From positions 110,126,893 to 110,190,892 of the forward strand of contig CM077594.1 of the NCBI GenBank assembly GCA_039654915.1: a stretch of DNA of 64,000 bases, written 5' to 3'. Shown one piece after another: positions 35,896-48,426 of the stretch. The stretch comes from Aquilaria yunnanensis. Its lineage: Eukaryota; Streptophyta; Magnoliopsida; Malvales; Thymelaeaceae. The notes beneath the pieces are model-generated. The model made no database searches and was not told the DNA's origin. It worked only from the letters and a program-made list of their open reading frames with translations. Position numbers and translations under genes: made by a program. Position 1 is the first letter of the stretch, and every line of letters starts with the position of its first letter.

Positions 35896-36539
35896 CTATG
35901 AAAAAGTCAAGTGAAAAAGATCATAATAAATTAATATTAGTGAAATTCTCCTAAAATATTATAGCTGTAAAAATAAGAAATTAGAAATAGAAGTTCATGA
36001 TATTTAGATTCTAGAGTCTATATCAATCCATAAAAATACAGCTTACAATATATTATAAAGTTTTATTAATTTATTGTAATGCCAATTGTGAAATTAAACT
36101 GATGATTACTTAGTGATTGACGAGACATGTTTAGGATCAATCTTCTTAACCAAGAACTCATCGGAGTAATAGAGCTATAAAAACAAATAGAAGTTCATTA
36201 TAAAAAACACTAATATCAAAATGAAACAAGTAAGGTACAGTAGTTCTATGTCTTTTGGTGGGGTTGGTATTATTAATTAATGCACACGTATACCTAATGG
36301 TAACAAAAGCGATAGAGTCACGGCCTTTGTAAGCATTCTGAAGCATATATACAACTGTAGTTGTTCCCGAACATTGATGATGTTAATGTGATTGTTTTTT
36401 TCCGTGGATTTTGTTATTTTTATTCAATTGTTTGATATTTTATAATATTTTAATGCAAATTAATATATTTGGTCTGGCTTGCTCCCGCGGTATATATATT
36501 GAACACTTGAATTTGAAAATATAAACCATGTTAATTAAA

Positions 36540-37451
36540 GGCTTAATACCAAATTTACCATAAAAAAAAATTAAATTTATCATCAAATTTTTAAAAGTAT
36601 CAAAATTAATACTGAAATTTACTTTTAAGACCAAATTTACCACCACTGTTACTTTTTCCGTCAAATCACAAGAAAAATCACAGTTTTGGTCATTCATTTT
36701 TCATATTTCTTTTACGATTATTCTAATTTTGTATATCTAATAATCATGCTATCATCTTCAACAAGTTTAGCACCAAGTTCAATTTTGGTTGTAGCTGGCC
36801 TGCTTTATTTGAAGGTCTCCCTAGAGTCATTAATCGCACTATAAGCTTCTTTCATTTTTGAAACTTGTTTCTTGATAGGCTTAAATCTTAACAGTTTTGG
36901 TCTTACTCCTGCCAATGAATGCCTAGTCCTAGAGCAACCTAGCGAAAATAGCTAAAGGTTTAACCTTTATAATCTCATCAATTTTTCTTTATCTGTCCCC
37001 AATCTTAACCATATAAACTAGAAATTATAAGGAAAAACACACATAGTTCCAGTTTGTGACAGTGACTTATAGTTCTAGTTTATGTTGTATCTTAGGAAAA
37101 AGAATGAAATGGTAGTATTTAGGAAGGTTTTTTGTGAGGGTATGGTGGTGGAGAGGTGGTTGATTGATGTTGCTAGCGGGGGTAGTCTTTCATCTTTTAA
37201 AGAAGATGACACGATCATTAGATAAGTAAAGTTAAGACATTAATAGAAGATCAAGGACTAGAAATGTTATTTTCATATTCAATTTGATAATCACTTGACG
37301 GCATAATGATAAATTTGGCATTTTTTTTAAGTTTAGTGGTAAATTTGATCTTAAAAGTAAAGTTCAGTATGAGATTTAGTATTTTTAAAAGTTTAAAATA
37401 GTAAATTTAGTCCAATCAACATTTTTCGATAGCAAATTTGATATTTAAGCC
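36540..37451. mobile_element. MULE-like element, GGCTTAA family, copy 1
   Basis: Inverted ends GGCTTAATACCAAATTTACC (left) and GGCTTAAATATCAAATTTGC (right, complement) extend about 180 bp with many changes. TTAATTAAA (9 bp) is directly repeated at 36531-36539 and 37452-37460. The minus-strand interior contains a short coding-like stretch (KEAYSAINDSRETFK) that could be captured exon; source not recognised. The same insertion is present in duplicon copy 2 (55,698) but absent from the third copy near 59,740. Confidence 0.75.
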
Positions 37452-37793
37452 TTAATTAAAGTTAAGCCACAATTTAATGTCTTGCCGTAGGTCACCTACA
37501 TCTAATTCCTTTTATTGGAATTGTGGTCAATCATTCACCCAGGCCCAGATGATCGAGATGGGAACAATAATCAAAATAAAAACAAAAAACAGAGAAATTA
37601 ATTAATGCGGCCTGGCTGCCTGTGGTTTGAAATTTCATTATCAGCTTATTGGGGAATCATACAGTGCAGCCCAATTCCAGAACGAGAAATCCACACCAGT
37701 CAAAGCAAATGATCGTGAAACATGAAACAAACAACAGGTTAAAGCAGCAAGGACTAGGACTAGCTCGCGCGCATACTGGTGTAGACCGACCTA

Positions 37794-38168
37794 CTACCGG
37801 CCGCACTCGCGGTTGTAGACGCCGCAATTCGGTGGCGGCCGTGGTTTGTTGGCGCCGGGGAGACAACTTTGATAAGGTGTATACCGCCCACACCTTGCCA
37901 CCGGCTGGTTACGGTTGGCGGTGCGACCCGTGACCGCTTGTGCAGGATTGATCAGGAGCCTGCTTCCGGCGTGGAACTCCATCAACGACTCCAGGTCGGA
38001 CACGAGACAGTCATCGCAGTGGACAGTCATGTTGCTGGTCTGGAGAGAAGCAGAAGCTAATGAGCCAGCAGCTGCCGCTTCCCGTGGTGGGATGTCTAGT
38101 GTTAGTTTGAGGAGAAGAATTACGGAGATGAACAGGATTGTTGTGCTGGTGAGGGATCTCTTCTTCAT
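37794..38168 (-). CDS. RALF-like secreted peptide precursor, locus 1
   Basis: RALFs are secreted plant peptides that signal through cell-surface receptors. The precursor is 124 residues. A basic start and a hydrophobic segment (11-26) form the signal peptide. Then come an acidic pro-region with DLESLMEF-AGSRLL, like the pro-RALF block before the mature peptide, and a C-terminal module C93-x8-C102-x12-C115-x6-C122 with PYQSCLP and NCGVYNRECGR. The YISY receptor-binding motif and the RRxL cleavage site of classic RALFs are absent, as in the short divergent RALF clade. Two more Cys (51, 54) lie in the pro-region. The start is the first ATG after an in-frame stop just upstream. Single exon, as usual for RALFs. 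Duplicated as a broken copy at 56,893. Confidence 0.72.
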   Translation of the reverse strand: MKKRSLTSTTILFISVILLLKLTLDIPPREAAAAGSLASASLQTSNMTVHCDDCLVSDLESLMEFHAGSRLLINPAQAVTGRTANRNQPVARCGRYTPYQSCLPGANKPRPPPNCGVYNRECGR

Positions 38169-38236
38169 AACTGGTTTCTGCTCTGCAACTTCTCACTCCC
38201 TCGTCACTCGTTTCAGACTAGGCAGAGTTTGTAGGG

Positions 38237-38244
38237 ATCTTATA
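38237..38244 (-). promoter_or_regulatory. Possible TATA box of RALF-like locus 1
   Basis: Minus strand CATATAAGATCC about 70 nt upstream of the ATG. The duplicate at 57,274 has CATAAAAGACC instead. Confidence 0.3.
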
Positions 38245-38469
38245 TGATGCCTACTCAGTTTGTCTGCAGTCATAAGATATTTTATCTCTGATTGATGGAG
38301 CCATGCTGATGACTATGGTTAGCTATCAAAGGGAGGGGTTTGCAACAGTTGTTAAATTAGGGACCAATTTATAATAGAAGCTATAGTTCATGGACTGCTA
38401 AGATCCAACTAAGTAACTATAGTCTCCAGTAGAACCTTCTCTTCAAGGGTGCCATAATAATAATAAAAA

Positions 38470-39376
38470 AGAGTTGCATTATCGAAAAGTCAGGGACTCG
38501 GGGTTGTAGCAGCTGCAGTGTAGTGTGGAACTGCGGTCTAGGTGCATTGGGGGTCTAGGTGCATTGGGGCTGGGCGCCGATTCGGCCTCTGATCCGATCA
38601 CAATCGACCACGGGATGGACGTTGGAACAGGCTCCGCCCGCTCACCCACCCTCTGAAATTGATAGAAGCAAGCATTAATTGCGGCATGAGAATCCATCAA
38701 CTTTGGAGCTCTTCATCCCGGGAGCAGGCGCCTTGCGGTATCTCAGCTCCGACATAATTATCAGTCTTTAATACCACTACTGTTACCCATAGGTTTTTCA
38801 TTGAAAAATGAAATTGGATGTCCAAGAATTAGAAATTTCTTCATTCTTTTCTTTTTTATTTCTATTTTCGTTTATTTTTTCTTTCTTTTTTTTTTTTTTT
38901 CAAGTTGCCTCTCTATGTATTTATTCACACAATTGTCCTCTTTATTTTTTTATAAGGTGCTAGCTGTTGCTCTTATCCCTTTATATATATTTGATTGAAA
39001 TTACACCTAATTTTACACTCAATTGGAAAAGCTTTGACAAAAAAAAAATGGACAGCAATTTAAATTTAATTGCATCACTTACTTCAAATTATTGTTGTTG
39101 TTATTGTTATTATTATTATTATTATTTTACTCTATTTTTATTGGAGGTAAAACAATATTTTCATGTTGATTGGCCAAACTTGGGCCAACACTGTTTAGTG
39201 TTTGGAACAAATTACAAAAGGACAAAGAAAAATAAATGAAAAGTGAATAAACCACTGTTGTGTTTCGTGTCATCCAGTGCCATAAGTTACCTGAATTTAA
39301 GCGGGTCTATCATAATTGGACGGTTGGAATTAAATTGTTACAATAACGGACCATTAGATTAGGGCCAAAACAAGTA
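38470..39376. other. Intergenic DNA, no complete gene
   Basis: The minus strand from about 38,755 reads MSELRYRKAPAPGMKSSKVD before a stop near 38,670. This looks coding but is not recognised and may be an exon relic. The rest is AT-rich with T tracts and a TTA trinucleotide run (39,108-39,125). Confidence 0.35.
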
Positions 39377-40660
39377 GGCCGGAATGTGTATTTGGTCTTT
39401 TAACTTGGATAACTCTACAAAGTTAGTCCTTTATCTTTGACTCATTGCAACTTAGTCCTCTAACTTTTTAGATTAAGCGCCTTAGTCCCTCAAGTTTGAT
39501 AAATTTAGTGGCTTAATCCTATGTGGGATGGAAAGCGTCCACTTGCAAACACATGATATAAACACCGTTTATGAGATGCTTGGGTGGATTAAAAATGGAA
39601 GATGACGCGGAGATGGCAGTAAGTGAGGATGATGGCGATAACAACAAATATGCCCAATCAATTCCGGAAAGCTTCGGCATTCTTGTCCAATCGAATTCGG
39701 AAAAACTCTTTTGGCAATGACAAGCATTTCAACCCAAAAATGGACTGCTGAAGGTTGGGACAGAGGAGACTGAACTAGAGTCATTGGAGGCTTGCTCTTC
39801 CACTTGAACACCTCGAATCAGATCATTTATGGTATTCCCAGCTGGAAAGGCTCAGAAACCTTCTGTCAGTCGTTCAAGAACTGTGACAACCGCTTGTTGT
39901 TAACCTTCAGCAGTGCCCCGCTTAGCAATTATGTGAAAACCTTCACCGTTTCCGGTTCTTGATTGAATTGGTTGGCCAAGGGCGTCGCCCCGATCTATTG
40001 GTCCTTGTAATAAACTTCAGCATTGTGAATTGATTTGAAGGATTGGCACTTAGATTCGCAGTATTCTTTCGAGATGAATTGGGGAAGGATAGAGAAGAGG
40101 CAGAGATGGCAAGGAATCAAAGAAGAAACACAGATAGTCTGAAAGTTATCTGGGCGTACTCAGATCCAGTAGGTTGGGCGAGACCTGGGACGGAGAAGTC
40201 GTGGACGTGGAAGTGGGGACGGTAGGGCAAAGGCTGAGCCAAAAGATGAAGGCGATGAACAATCTTGACCAAATCTCAAACGCCTAAGTGTGGTTAACCC
40301 AATCACAATGGAAGTTGAGACGTGAAAAGCAGGACATTCACCACACCAGCCACTTTCTATTTCCTGTGGACCTGCGTAACAATTCGTACATATGATATGA
40401 GTTGTGGGCAACCTGCATCAAATGACAAGTTATGTCCTTTGACTCTTGCTTGTTAACAATGTTGAGTCAGATTGTAGTAAAATCCTGCATGCCCCTCTGA
40501 TCGATTCTGTCTTTTTCCTTCCTTCTGCGGCTGAGAAAACAAATGAACAGTAGAGGCCATGGTTTACGGTAAGATGCTACTGCGAGAGTTAACTTGTGGG
40601 GTAAGATATCTGAATTGAAATTTAAAGAAGATCACGGACACACTTCTTATTATTTTTGTC
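39377..40660. mobile_element. Probable truncated MULE (left terminal repeat only)
   Basis: GGCCGGAATG at 39377 and the following GTTAGTCCTTTATCTTTGAC, then CTCTAACTT, AATCCTATGT-GGATGGAAAGC, match the left terminal repeat of the complete MULE at 57,484. No inverted right end is found before 40.7 kb. The interior is of mixed GC with no recognised gene; a short open frame at 40,160-40,411 is not supported. Confidence 0.5.
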
Positions 40661-40679
40661 GACACTCATTAAATTGCAG

Positions 40680-40930
40680 AAAAAATTTAAAAGAAAAATA
40701 AAAAGAGAAAGCAGAATTTTAATGGGATCCATCCCTGCGATGCCGGCCTGTGCTGTATATCTTAATCAAGCTGAGTAGGTCCCATATGAAAAGGAAAAAA
40801 GGAAAAATAGACGGCAATTATTAGTCGGTGATTGCTACTGACTGATAGTGCGTGTAACTGTAACTGTAAGAGAAGACAAATTTTAATTGTCGACTTCCCG
40901 AGTCCGAGTGTGTGAGCCTCTCTTTCCCTC
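40680..40930. repeat. Uninterrupted copy of the segment split at 12.5/23.6 kb
   Basis: The first 110 bp match 12,490-12,594 and the next 140 bp match 23,561-23,720, with the junction at CCCATATGAAAAG. Confidence 0.7.
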
Positions 40931-41389
40931 TGCCAGGGTAAGACGCATTGAATTAGCGCATGTTAGGAGGAGAAGGATTTCTCATTTTCCCGCCCAGTCA
41001 CACAAAACCCCTTCACATGCTCCGGTGTCCCACGTCAACCTCTTCACATGCTCCGGACTCAACAAGTGACAAGAGCCAGGCACGCGCACCGACACCTTGA
41101 GTTGAGTAAGCCTGTGGTGGTCATGTCATGCTTAATTATTAGGCTTTAGCCCGGGCCCATCCCGAGTCCTAAAACTCGAATTACCTATCTACTGGAGTAT
41201 TAAAGGAGTAATAAAATTGAAGGTTTTTTAAGGGTGGATGGATCGAGGAAAATGTCTCAAATTTGAGTTTTGCAGTGCCCTTAGCCCCTTGCCACCCAGG
41301 CTAAGTTACGGAGACGCGTGAAAGGATTATTCTTTGTTTTAAAACTTCTCAAACTTTGCTTAGTTCTAAAATTTTTCAATAGTTGATCT

Positions 41390-44300
41390 TATAACTTTCC
41401 TACACACTAGTTCCTTAGTCCTAAGTTGAATCCTGCTATGCGGCTAACAGAAATTCCGATGTTCCGTATACTCTATAATTACACAATGATAGACTTCAGT
41501 GTACAAAATTATAATTTCATGGAATTTCTTCACAGACACAAATTAAATCATGACTCCCTTGTTCAATTAAAGAAAGATTACGGTCTTCATTCTCAGCAAA
41601 AGAAAGAACAAAAAACAAAGCCTCTTCTCAATTCTCATCGATCGATCTTCCCAGGCCTTATTTCCCTATGCTTCAACAAATTTTCTTTCAAATCTTAAAA
41701 CTCAATTATTGTCCCTCTAAATCCCTTCACTGAGCCCCAACTCTCAGATTTCACTCTTGTCTCTTCTGCACCATTCCTACAATCAGGGCCACTGTTAGGA
41801 TATATCACACCTAACAAATTAAAGTGACGTTCTGGGATGATCATTAGAAAATCGTTGCACTGGGGAGCTGCTACTATAATGCGTTATCTCGTTTTTTGCT
41901 TCTTTCCACCACTTAATAAGAAAATGGTATTTCGAGTTGTTTTTGCAAATCACCACCCACGATGATCGATGACAAAGAAGAAGACGAAGGAACCGGAAGA
42001 ATCAACGAGACATTGAGATCAATAATTTTTTCCAAATTGTTTATGGTTCTTCTTACCATATAAGAAGAGCTTGTGTATATTTTGTTATTTCATAGCTGGG
42101 AATGAAGCACATCCTAGAACAAATTACATTTTGTTTAATTTCACAATGAGGAGTCATGGTTTTGTGTTTGTGAAAAAAATTTCATAAAATTATGATTTTG
42201 TACACTTAAATCCGTTATTGTAGCATGTGCCACGTCATGTTTAACTATAAAGTAAACGAAATTAAGAAAAGTGCAACGTAGGAGTTATCATTAGTTATGA
42301 TATCCAATTTAGGACGAACATGTTAGCAGTAAAAAAGTTATAGAACTTCAATATTTGAAAATTGATAAGTATTAGAACAACAATAAACAAGTGTGACACT
42401 ACTTGTCAGATAATGACTTGAATGGAGTAGTGTGAAAGGTTTTAGGACTGATAATGACTTGAATGGAGTTGCTCAATCAGTAACAAAATCGATGTCAACT
42501 CTTACATGTCAGATACCAGTTTTTCGTCTACAATTTTTCTAGATGTATATTAGTAATTTTCTAAAATTTATATTAAAATTCTATGTGACAGGACTTGATT
42601 CAATATAAAAAAAATACCATATCAAATTTATTTTTTAATAATTATCAATCAAATTGCCTCATGCAGAATTTCTGTGCGTAGTTTTAGAAAATTTTAGTAT
42701 ATATTATCTAGCACTACTGATCATCTATCTATGAGTTGACTAGACCGCTAAATAAGCAAATTATTTTTGGGTTTTAAGGAAAAGATTTACTACTTCAATT
42801 CTGAATTTCCTTATGAGAATTACTCTTTTGGGCACTCCCAGAATCATTGAAATATTTTTATATATTTGGTAAGTATTTTGTCGTCAGTTTACAAGACTTC
42901 CTGATTTCAGCATCAATTTTAAACTTATAGGCCAGTTTCTAACTTTTAAAGAAAGTTTAATTTGGTTCCTGTACTTCTTGAAATTTTACTTTAGTCATTA
43001 TATTTTTCAAGAGTTGCAAAGTGCCCTATGAACTTTAATAAAATTTTCATATAATTCTTTTTTTAAAAAAAAAAAAAACAGTAGTCCCACACTCACATTT
43101 TGATGGGGGCGAAAGCAAGCCTAATTTTTACACATCTTGATCTATTTTTTTTATACACGGAAGTAATTTTTTTTTTTTTTTTTGTAAAATCTATCGGAGG
43201 TCCCTTAACTTATTTTTTTGTCCCAAATGAGTACCCTACCTCAAGGTTGTCTTACCAAAATGCCTTATCTCATATTATGTGTCCCAATTAGGTACTTTAT
43301 AAAATTCTCTCTGATGTGATATTAATTAATATTAAAATAAATATAAAATTTCAATTTTGGTGCTTAAAGTTTTTCAATCAATCATTTTAACCCCAAAATT
43401 TTTAAATCTCAGATTCTCTCTTGTTACTCTTCCTGGTTTCTTTCTCGGCACCAACGAGACCCATCCGTCCGATTCGCTTCAACCTCGTCACTTCCAAAGG
43501 GCACAAACCATGAATTATGATAGTTTTCAAGCGGATTTGGATGATTCCATGCCCAAACGAGCCAGGAAGCCGGGTTCAGTGGCAGTTGCTGAAGGGAAAG
43601 GATCGAGTCACAGTTCGGGTGCTTCCGGGTCGGGTCAGCAGACACGGTTGTGAGTGCTCGAGGTCTGTTCCGCCATCAAGACCGTCCTGATGATCGTTTC
43701 TCTCTCAGCCCTTCCCTCTCGTCTCTCTCTCGGCCTTTCCGAATACCTTCGCCGACACGATTTGCAGAGGAATCAAAATCAGTGACGAACTCCACCACGT
43801 CCTCCCCTTGCTTCGTCGATTTCGTCCTCCTAGGTTCGAATCGTGGGTTAGAATCGGCGATTCCGATTCTTCAGCTTCCCCCCGGCTCAGCTTCTCCCAT
43901 CACCCTTGCTCATCGCGCCCAATAAAACCTAGATCTAGACGGTGCGACCCAAATTGGACAAAAGATGAGGAGAGGTCAAAAATCGGGGCAGGTTGAGCAA
44001 ATTGTGGTGGGGTTGCTGCCCCGGTGACGGTGGAGTTCGTGGGGGGTGTTACTGGCATCATGCTAGGCAGAGGAGCCGAGTTAAAGAGCGGCGGGGTTTG
44101 AAGGGGAGGGTGTAAACGTTATATGCCTAAGTTTAAATGTTACAATTATTGATTGAAAAAATTTAGATCTGATTATGTTTGTTATTTTACATTTTTTTTA
44201 GTGTTAAATAATACCACATCAGTATTTTTCATCCAATTTAATGATAAAATTGACTGAAAGTATCTAATTGAAACATACAATATAAGTTAAGGGACTTCAA

Positions 44301-45090
44301 TAGGACAATCTTAAAATAAAATACTCATTTGAGACAAAAAAAATAAGTTAAAGAACCTTTGGTGGATGTTACCCAATTTTTTTTATACATAGAAGTGAAG
44401 GAGCAACAAGCTGGCAACTCAAAGCGTAACAATCTATAATCTCCAAAAATATGCTAATGGAATATGGATTGAACTAAGTCAGACAGTCCAGCATCAACAG
44501 CAACAGAGCTACGTAATACTGCCAAAGTCTTGATCGATGTGTCTTAGGTAATTTTAGAAGAATTTTGGAATGGAGGGATGGAGTAATATTTTTAAGGTAA
44601 CAGATAATAAAAGCCATATATGAGAACCATAATACCTAAGGTACATTTGTCACTCATTTTATTAACATTATTACACAAGTTCATAGATAAAAACAAAGTT
44701 TTTGTAAAATAGAGGTGAGCGTGAGACCTATACGGCTATAACCATATATACAAGGAATTAAGCAACAAAGTTTTAAGAACTCATTTAAGTCAACAATGTC
44801 AAACAATACAAGAATGAGGAGCCTTGCACGCCGTTTTGTTTTGAATTACTAACATTTGATGTAAGAAAATAGTTCGTTTAAATATCCTGCCGACAAAAAT
44901 ATTTTGTTGAAGTGACCGTATATTTAATACATCTACTTTGGCAATCGTACGTGTGGGACTAAACTTGTGCTTGTACTCTGATTTCCTGAAATTAATCTAA
45001 TTCCTCTTTCCGAAAAGAGGCCCGCGAGTATCCAGTAGGAAATGCATTCGCCGTGAAAAAACCAGAAAGGGTAAACGTTGCACCGAACAC
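41390..45090. repeat. Segmental duplication A (partner at 50.37-53.59 kb)
   Basis: Matches at 41,390-41,560, 41,560-43,075 and 44,860-45,090. Shared landmarks include ATAACTTTCCTACACACTA, CATGGAATTTCTTCACAGAC, GGGATGAT-ATTAGAAAATCG, CAAATTATTTTTGGGTTTTA and AACACATCTACTTTGG-type blocks. Interrupted here by a MULE (43.18-44.37 kb). Confidence 0.85.
43184..44374. mobile_element. MULE-like element, same family as the 20.9-kb Pack-MULE
   Basis: Inverted repeats of about 240 bp: GGTCCCTTAACTTATTTTTT on the left, with the complement of a matching stretch on the right ending GGATGTTACCC. The left end resembles that of the 20,886 element (ACTTATTTTTTTGTCC then GAGTACC). Flanks are T-rich on both sides, so the target duplication is unclear. 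The GC-rich interior (43,430-44,110) looks captured and has Ser/Arg-rich open stretches, but no gene was recognised. Confidence 0.7.
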
Positions 45091-45193
45091 ATGTTAGCCT
45101 GCTTTTTCTCAAGAAAGATTAGTAAGCCCACAAAATGTGAGCTCTTATTGCTATTTACACCACCAACGGGACAAATAACAAATTCCGTACAGA

Positions 45194-45216
45194 CAAGAGA
45201 GAGAGAGAGAGAGAGA
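45194..45216. repeat. (GA)n microsatellite
   Basis: About 11 GA units. Confidence 0.9.
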
Positions 45217-45350
45217 ATAAGAAGAACAATTAACAAGCTACTTACTTACACAGATAGTTTAAAACGGGCTGGGTCTTGTTCTTAATTAAGAGAAATGAAT
45301 CGCTAGCTCTTCCTAACTAAGAAGGTAGCAAACTAGCTAGCTAACACAAA

Positions 45351-45713
45351 TCATCCATGACCAGGACATCCCCTGTGGAGGATATAGCAGTTGTCAGGAA
45401 CTTTTTGGGCAAGATTACTGAGAGGTTCACAAGAATGGTATACCTTTCCCTGGCCACAGCCAGTCACCGGCTTTCCCTGATTATTAACGGTAGCATGGCC
45501 AATATCTAAGGAATTCTTGAGCATTATACTGTTGATCTCAGAATCCATCAATAACTCCGACTCCAGGAGGTCAGCCATGGCAGCCCCGCCGCCGATCGCT
45601 GCGCCTGCGCATGAACTTGTCCTCAAGAAGAAGAAGAAGAAAGCCATCACGGCCACGAATACTAGACTAACGCTCTGCCTCTGCACTACCAACCTCAACT
45701 TTTTGTTTCCCAT
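45351..45713 (-). CDS. RALF-like secreted peptide precursor, locus 2
   Basis: Precursor of 120 residues. MGNKKLRLVV leads into a strongly hydrophobic signal segment (16-30). The pro-region contains ESELLMDSEIN, very close to the LMDSEIN block of classic pro-RALFs. The C-terminal module is C86-x8-C95-x13-C109-x6-C116 with VTGCGQGKVYHSC and NCYILHRGC, ending PGHG. There is no YISY and no RRxL site. The frame extends 31 codons upstream of the chosen ATG, but those codons do not form a signal peptide; the chosen Met puts the hydrophobic segment where a signal peptide needs it. Clearly paralogous to locus 1 in layout but strongly diverged. Intact, with no sign of decay. Confidence 0.72.
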   Translation of the reverse strand: MGNKKLRLVVQRQSVSLVFVAVMAFFFFFLRTSSCAGAAIGGGAAMADLLESELLMDSEINSIMLKNSLDIGHATVNNQGKPVTGCGQGKVYHSCEPLSNLAQKVPDNCYILHRGCPGHG

Positions 45714-46029
45714 CCTATATATTATATAATTAATTAATGCTATTTCTTTTTTCTCTCTAAACCTACTTTTCTTTTCATCCAGTGGTAGCTTAGCTGCCTC
45801 CTGCATGGTCGAGGACCGGACACTGATTTATAATGGATTGGTTCAGTGGCGAAATTGTAATAATTTTGGCCTGAATTTGTCTTTGGAGGACGTGGCCCTT
45901 CCTGATTCGCTGTATATCTTTTTGTTCCCATCTCTCTACAGATCCCAGCAGCTCAAAAATCCCAGAATTTTCGAAATAAATATGATTGTCCGACTCAGTT
46001 TATAAAGAGGGTGGCTGAGATGTTAGTTC

Positions 46030-48240
46030 ATAAGATTTAAGATCTAAGTACAACAAAGAAAATCTAGGGATCAAATTAAATATTTTCTGCTGAAATTTCA
46101 TTAGACTCAATGGTAAAAGCAACGGGAGGACCATAATTATAGGGTATAATTTGAGAATGTGTAGAATTGAGATATTAATCTAGTTATTTTCTAAGGAGTT
46201 GGGAACCAAATGTGGAATTTTGCTCTTTCTTAATATGGTGGAAGAATATAAAAACGGGGGCAGCGTGGCATGGGGATAAAAATTTGGGGACTGCATGCTT
46301 GATTCTTTCCTAAGTAGTTGAAGTGTAGGTGTGCACCTCTCCCCTAAGTATACCTATGTCTTTTTTTGGCCGCACCTGGCCTCACCCCTTCCCTCTCTAA
46401 ATGGTTTTTGTCTCATCCAATTTATTTGACCTCACTCTCTTAATTTCTTACAGAACTCTCAAATCCCTAAATCACCAAACACCATCGACCACGCCCACCT
46501 ACGGACTCGACTCTACAGCTCCATCACACAGCTCGCGCTTAGTCTCACCTCCTCAGTCACCATCTACCTTTGTCCCTAGCTAAAAATCATCATGGTTCCA
46601 CTACTGCTTTACAGGGACAAAATGAGGGAAACAACTGGGATAGGACAACTAATTAAGTTAGGGGATTTTACACTTTTATTTTTGCTTTCTGAAGGGCAAC
46701 TGTTACTTTTCCTTGCCATAAACAAGAACATATCTGGGCTCAGAACTTCAGCTTTTACGAAGTGATCGCTTCAATTTCTTTTATTTATTTATTATTATTA
46801 GTAGTAGTAGTAGTAGAAGATAAGTTTTGTCCTGTTATTATTTGTGTGAATGTGACACAATGAGAGAGATCATAGTTTGGGTGATTATATAGATAATTTA
46901 TTCCGGGTGATTTTATTTTTTGAAATAAATTAATTTTCTTTACATCAGTCGATTTGTTTGGGATTATTAGTAGTATAATAGAAGTGTTTATTTATATATG
47001 TATACACTTTTAAGAAACTTGAAAAGCACTTTTAAAATATTTTTTTTTGCAAACATTAGGGTTTTTTTTTTTAAATTTCTTTTCTAATACTATTTTTAAA
47101 CTAAGATATTAGTCACCATAATTTGTTTATTTTTTTGTTAAATCATTTTTTGACTTTATTAAATCAATTATTAAACCTTTCATACATAAAATTTTTTCAG
47201 TTTTTATCTTGGTCCAAACTTTTTTTTTATTATCTTTCTTTATTATTGCTTTTTGAAATAAAACTTTAATCATTATAATTTATCTACTTTTGACTATGGT
47301 TCTAGTTGATTTGGCTTAAGTCAATGTTTTTCTTTTCTTTTTATTTTTATTAAGTTAATAGTTAAACCATTAATTGATTAACATAAGTTAAATACAGTTT
47401 TATATTTTGGACATTTTTTTCATTATTGATGATTGAATTTTTCCGCATCAATTATTTACTTTAAGGTCTATAGTTTACTAAAATAATTTAGCCAATAATT
47501 TATTAAATTTAAAGTAAAATTTTCTAGATAATTTTTTATTGATATTTAAAATTAGAGTTTGGATTAATTGGGGATAATAAATTTTAGTAAATTCTTTTTT
47601 AATAACAAAGAAAATACGTATAGACTCAAAGCACACACAATTTTTTGTTTCACAGTATTATGTTTTGATCATAACTAATCATTTTAATGATAAGAATATA
47701 ATGTAAAGAGAACCTGACTAAAAATTAAAATAAATAAAAAATTTAGTTTATTAATGTGAATTTATGGGTGAAATTTTTTTAATTACTTATAATAAAAATT
47801 TATTTTATTACAAAATTTATCGAATTAAGTCACCGCAACAAGTTGCAGGTCACCCAAACCTCGTATATACTAGTTAGTCAATGAAAATACTAATACTATT
47901 CAACATTTTCCATGTCTAAAAATCAACAACACTTAACATGCATTTAGAAAAGAATAGATGCACATGTGTTAATTAAAGAGGGTAATGAAAATTTATATTA
48001 CTCACAATGACCAAATTCAATATACTAAAACTCAATAAAAATAAGACAACTGTCATTAATTTTTTTTTTTTTATGATGGAGACCCGCTCCCATTTTAATG
48101 TGAGAAATGAAGGCAAGATGTAAACTTAACAGTGGTGAAGGATATTGCATAAATAGCGAATTAATGTTAATAAAAACACATAGACATGCACATATGCATG
48201 CATATTTCTTTTTTTTTTTTTTCACTCGGAAGTAAGGCAT
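46030..48240. other. AT-rich intergenic DNA, no gene seen
   Basis: Contains a TAG trinucleotide run at about 46,800 and long T tracts. Nothing else recognised. Confidence 0.45.
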
Positions 48241-48244
48241 ATGT

Positions 48245-48355
48245 AGGTATTTAGTAGATGAGTAAGTGATGAAGGAGAGTGGGGGTAACCCACCTCGAAC
48301 TCGAAAAGGCTATGAGGCGGCATGGTATTTCCACCAGTTAGCTTACAGGCCGGGG
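48245..48355 (-). mobile_element. Possible SINE-like relic
   Basis: Minus strand reads AGCTAACTGGTGG and, about 35 nt later, GAGTTCGAGG, loosely resembling tRNA-type A and B boxes. The right-hand end includes a T tract at about 48,210. Weak. Confidence 0.25.
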
Positions 48356-48426
48356 ACATGCATGCATGCTAAACAAAGCATACATGCACTTATGCATGCT
48401 GTATATGTATATATTATAGGTAGAGC

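Noticed and set aside
40160..40411. Minus-strand frame with CTNC and CGEC pairs resembling a zinc-finger fragment
   Set aside because: Short, with no family match, inside truncated MULE DNA; chance Cys pairs are likely.
43357..43996. Ser/Arg-rich frames in the MULE interior as a gene
   Set aside because: Stops interrupt every frame and no domain was recognised; left as unknown cargo.
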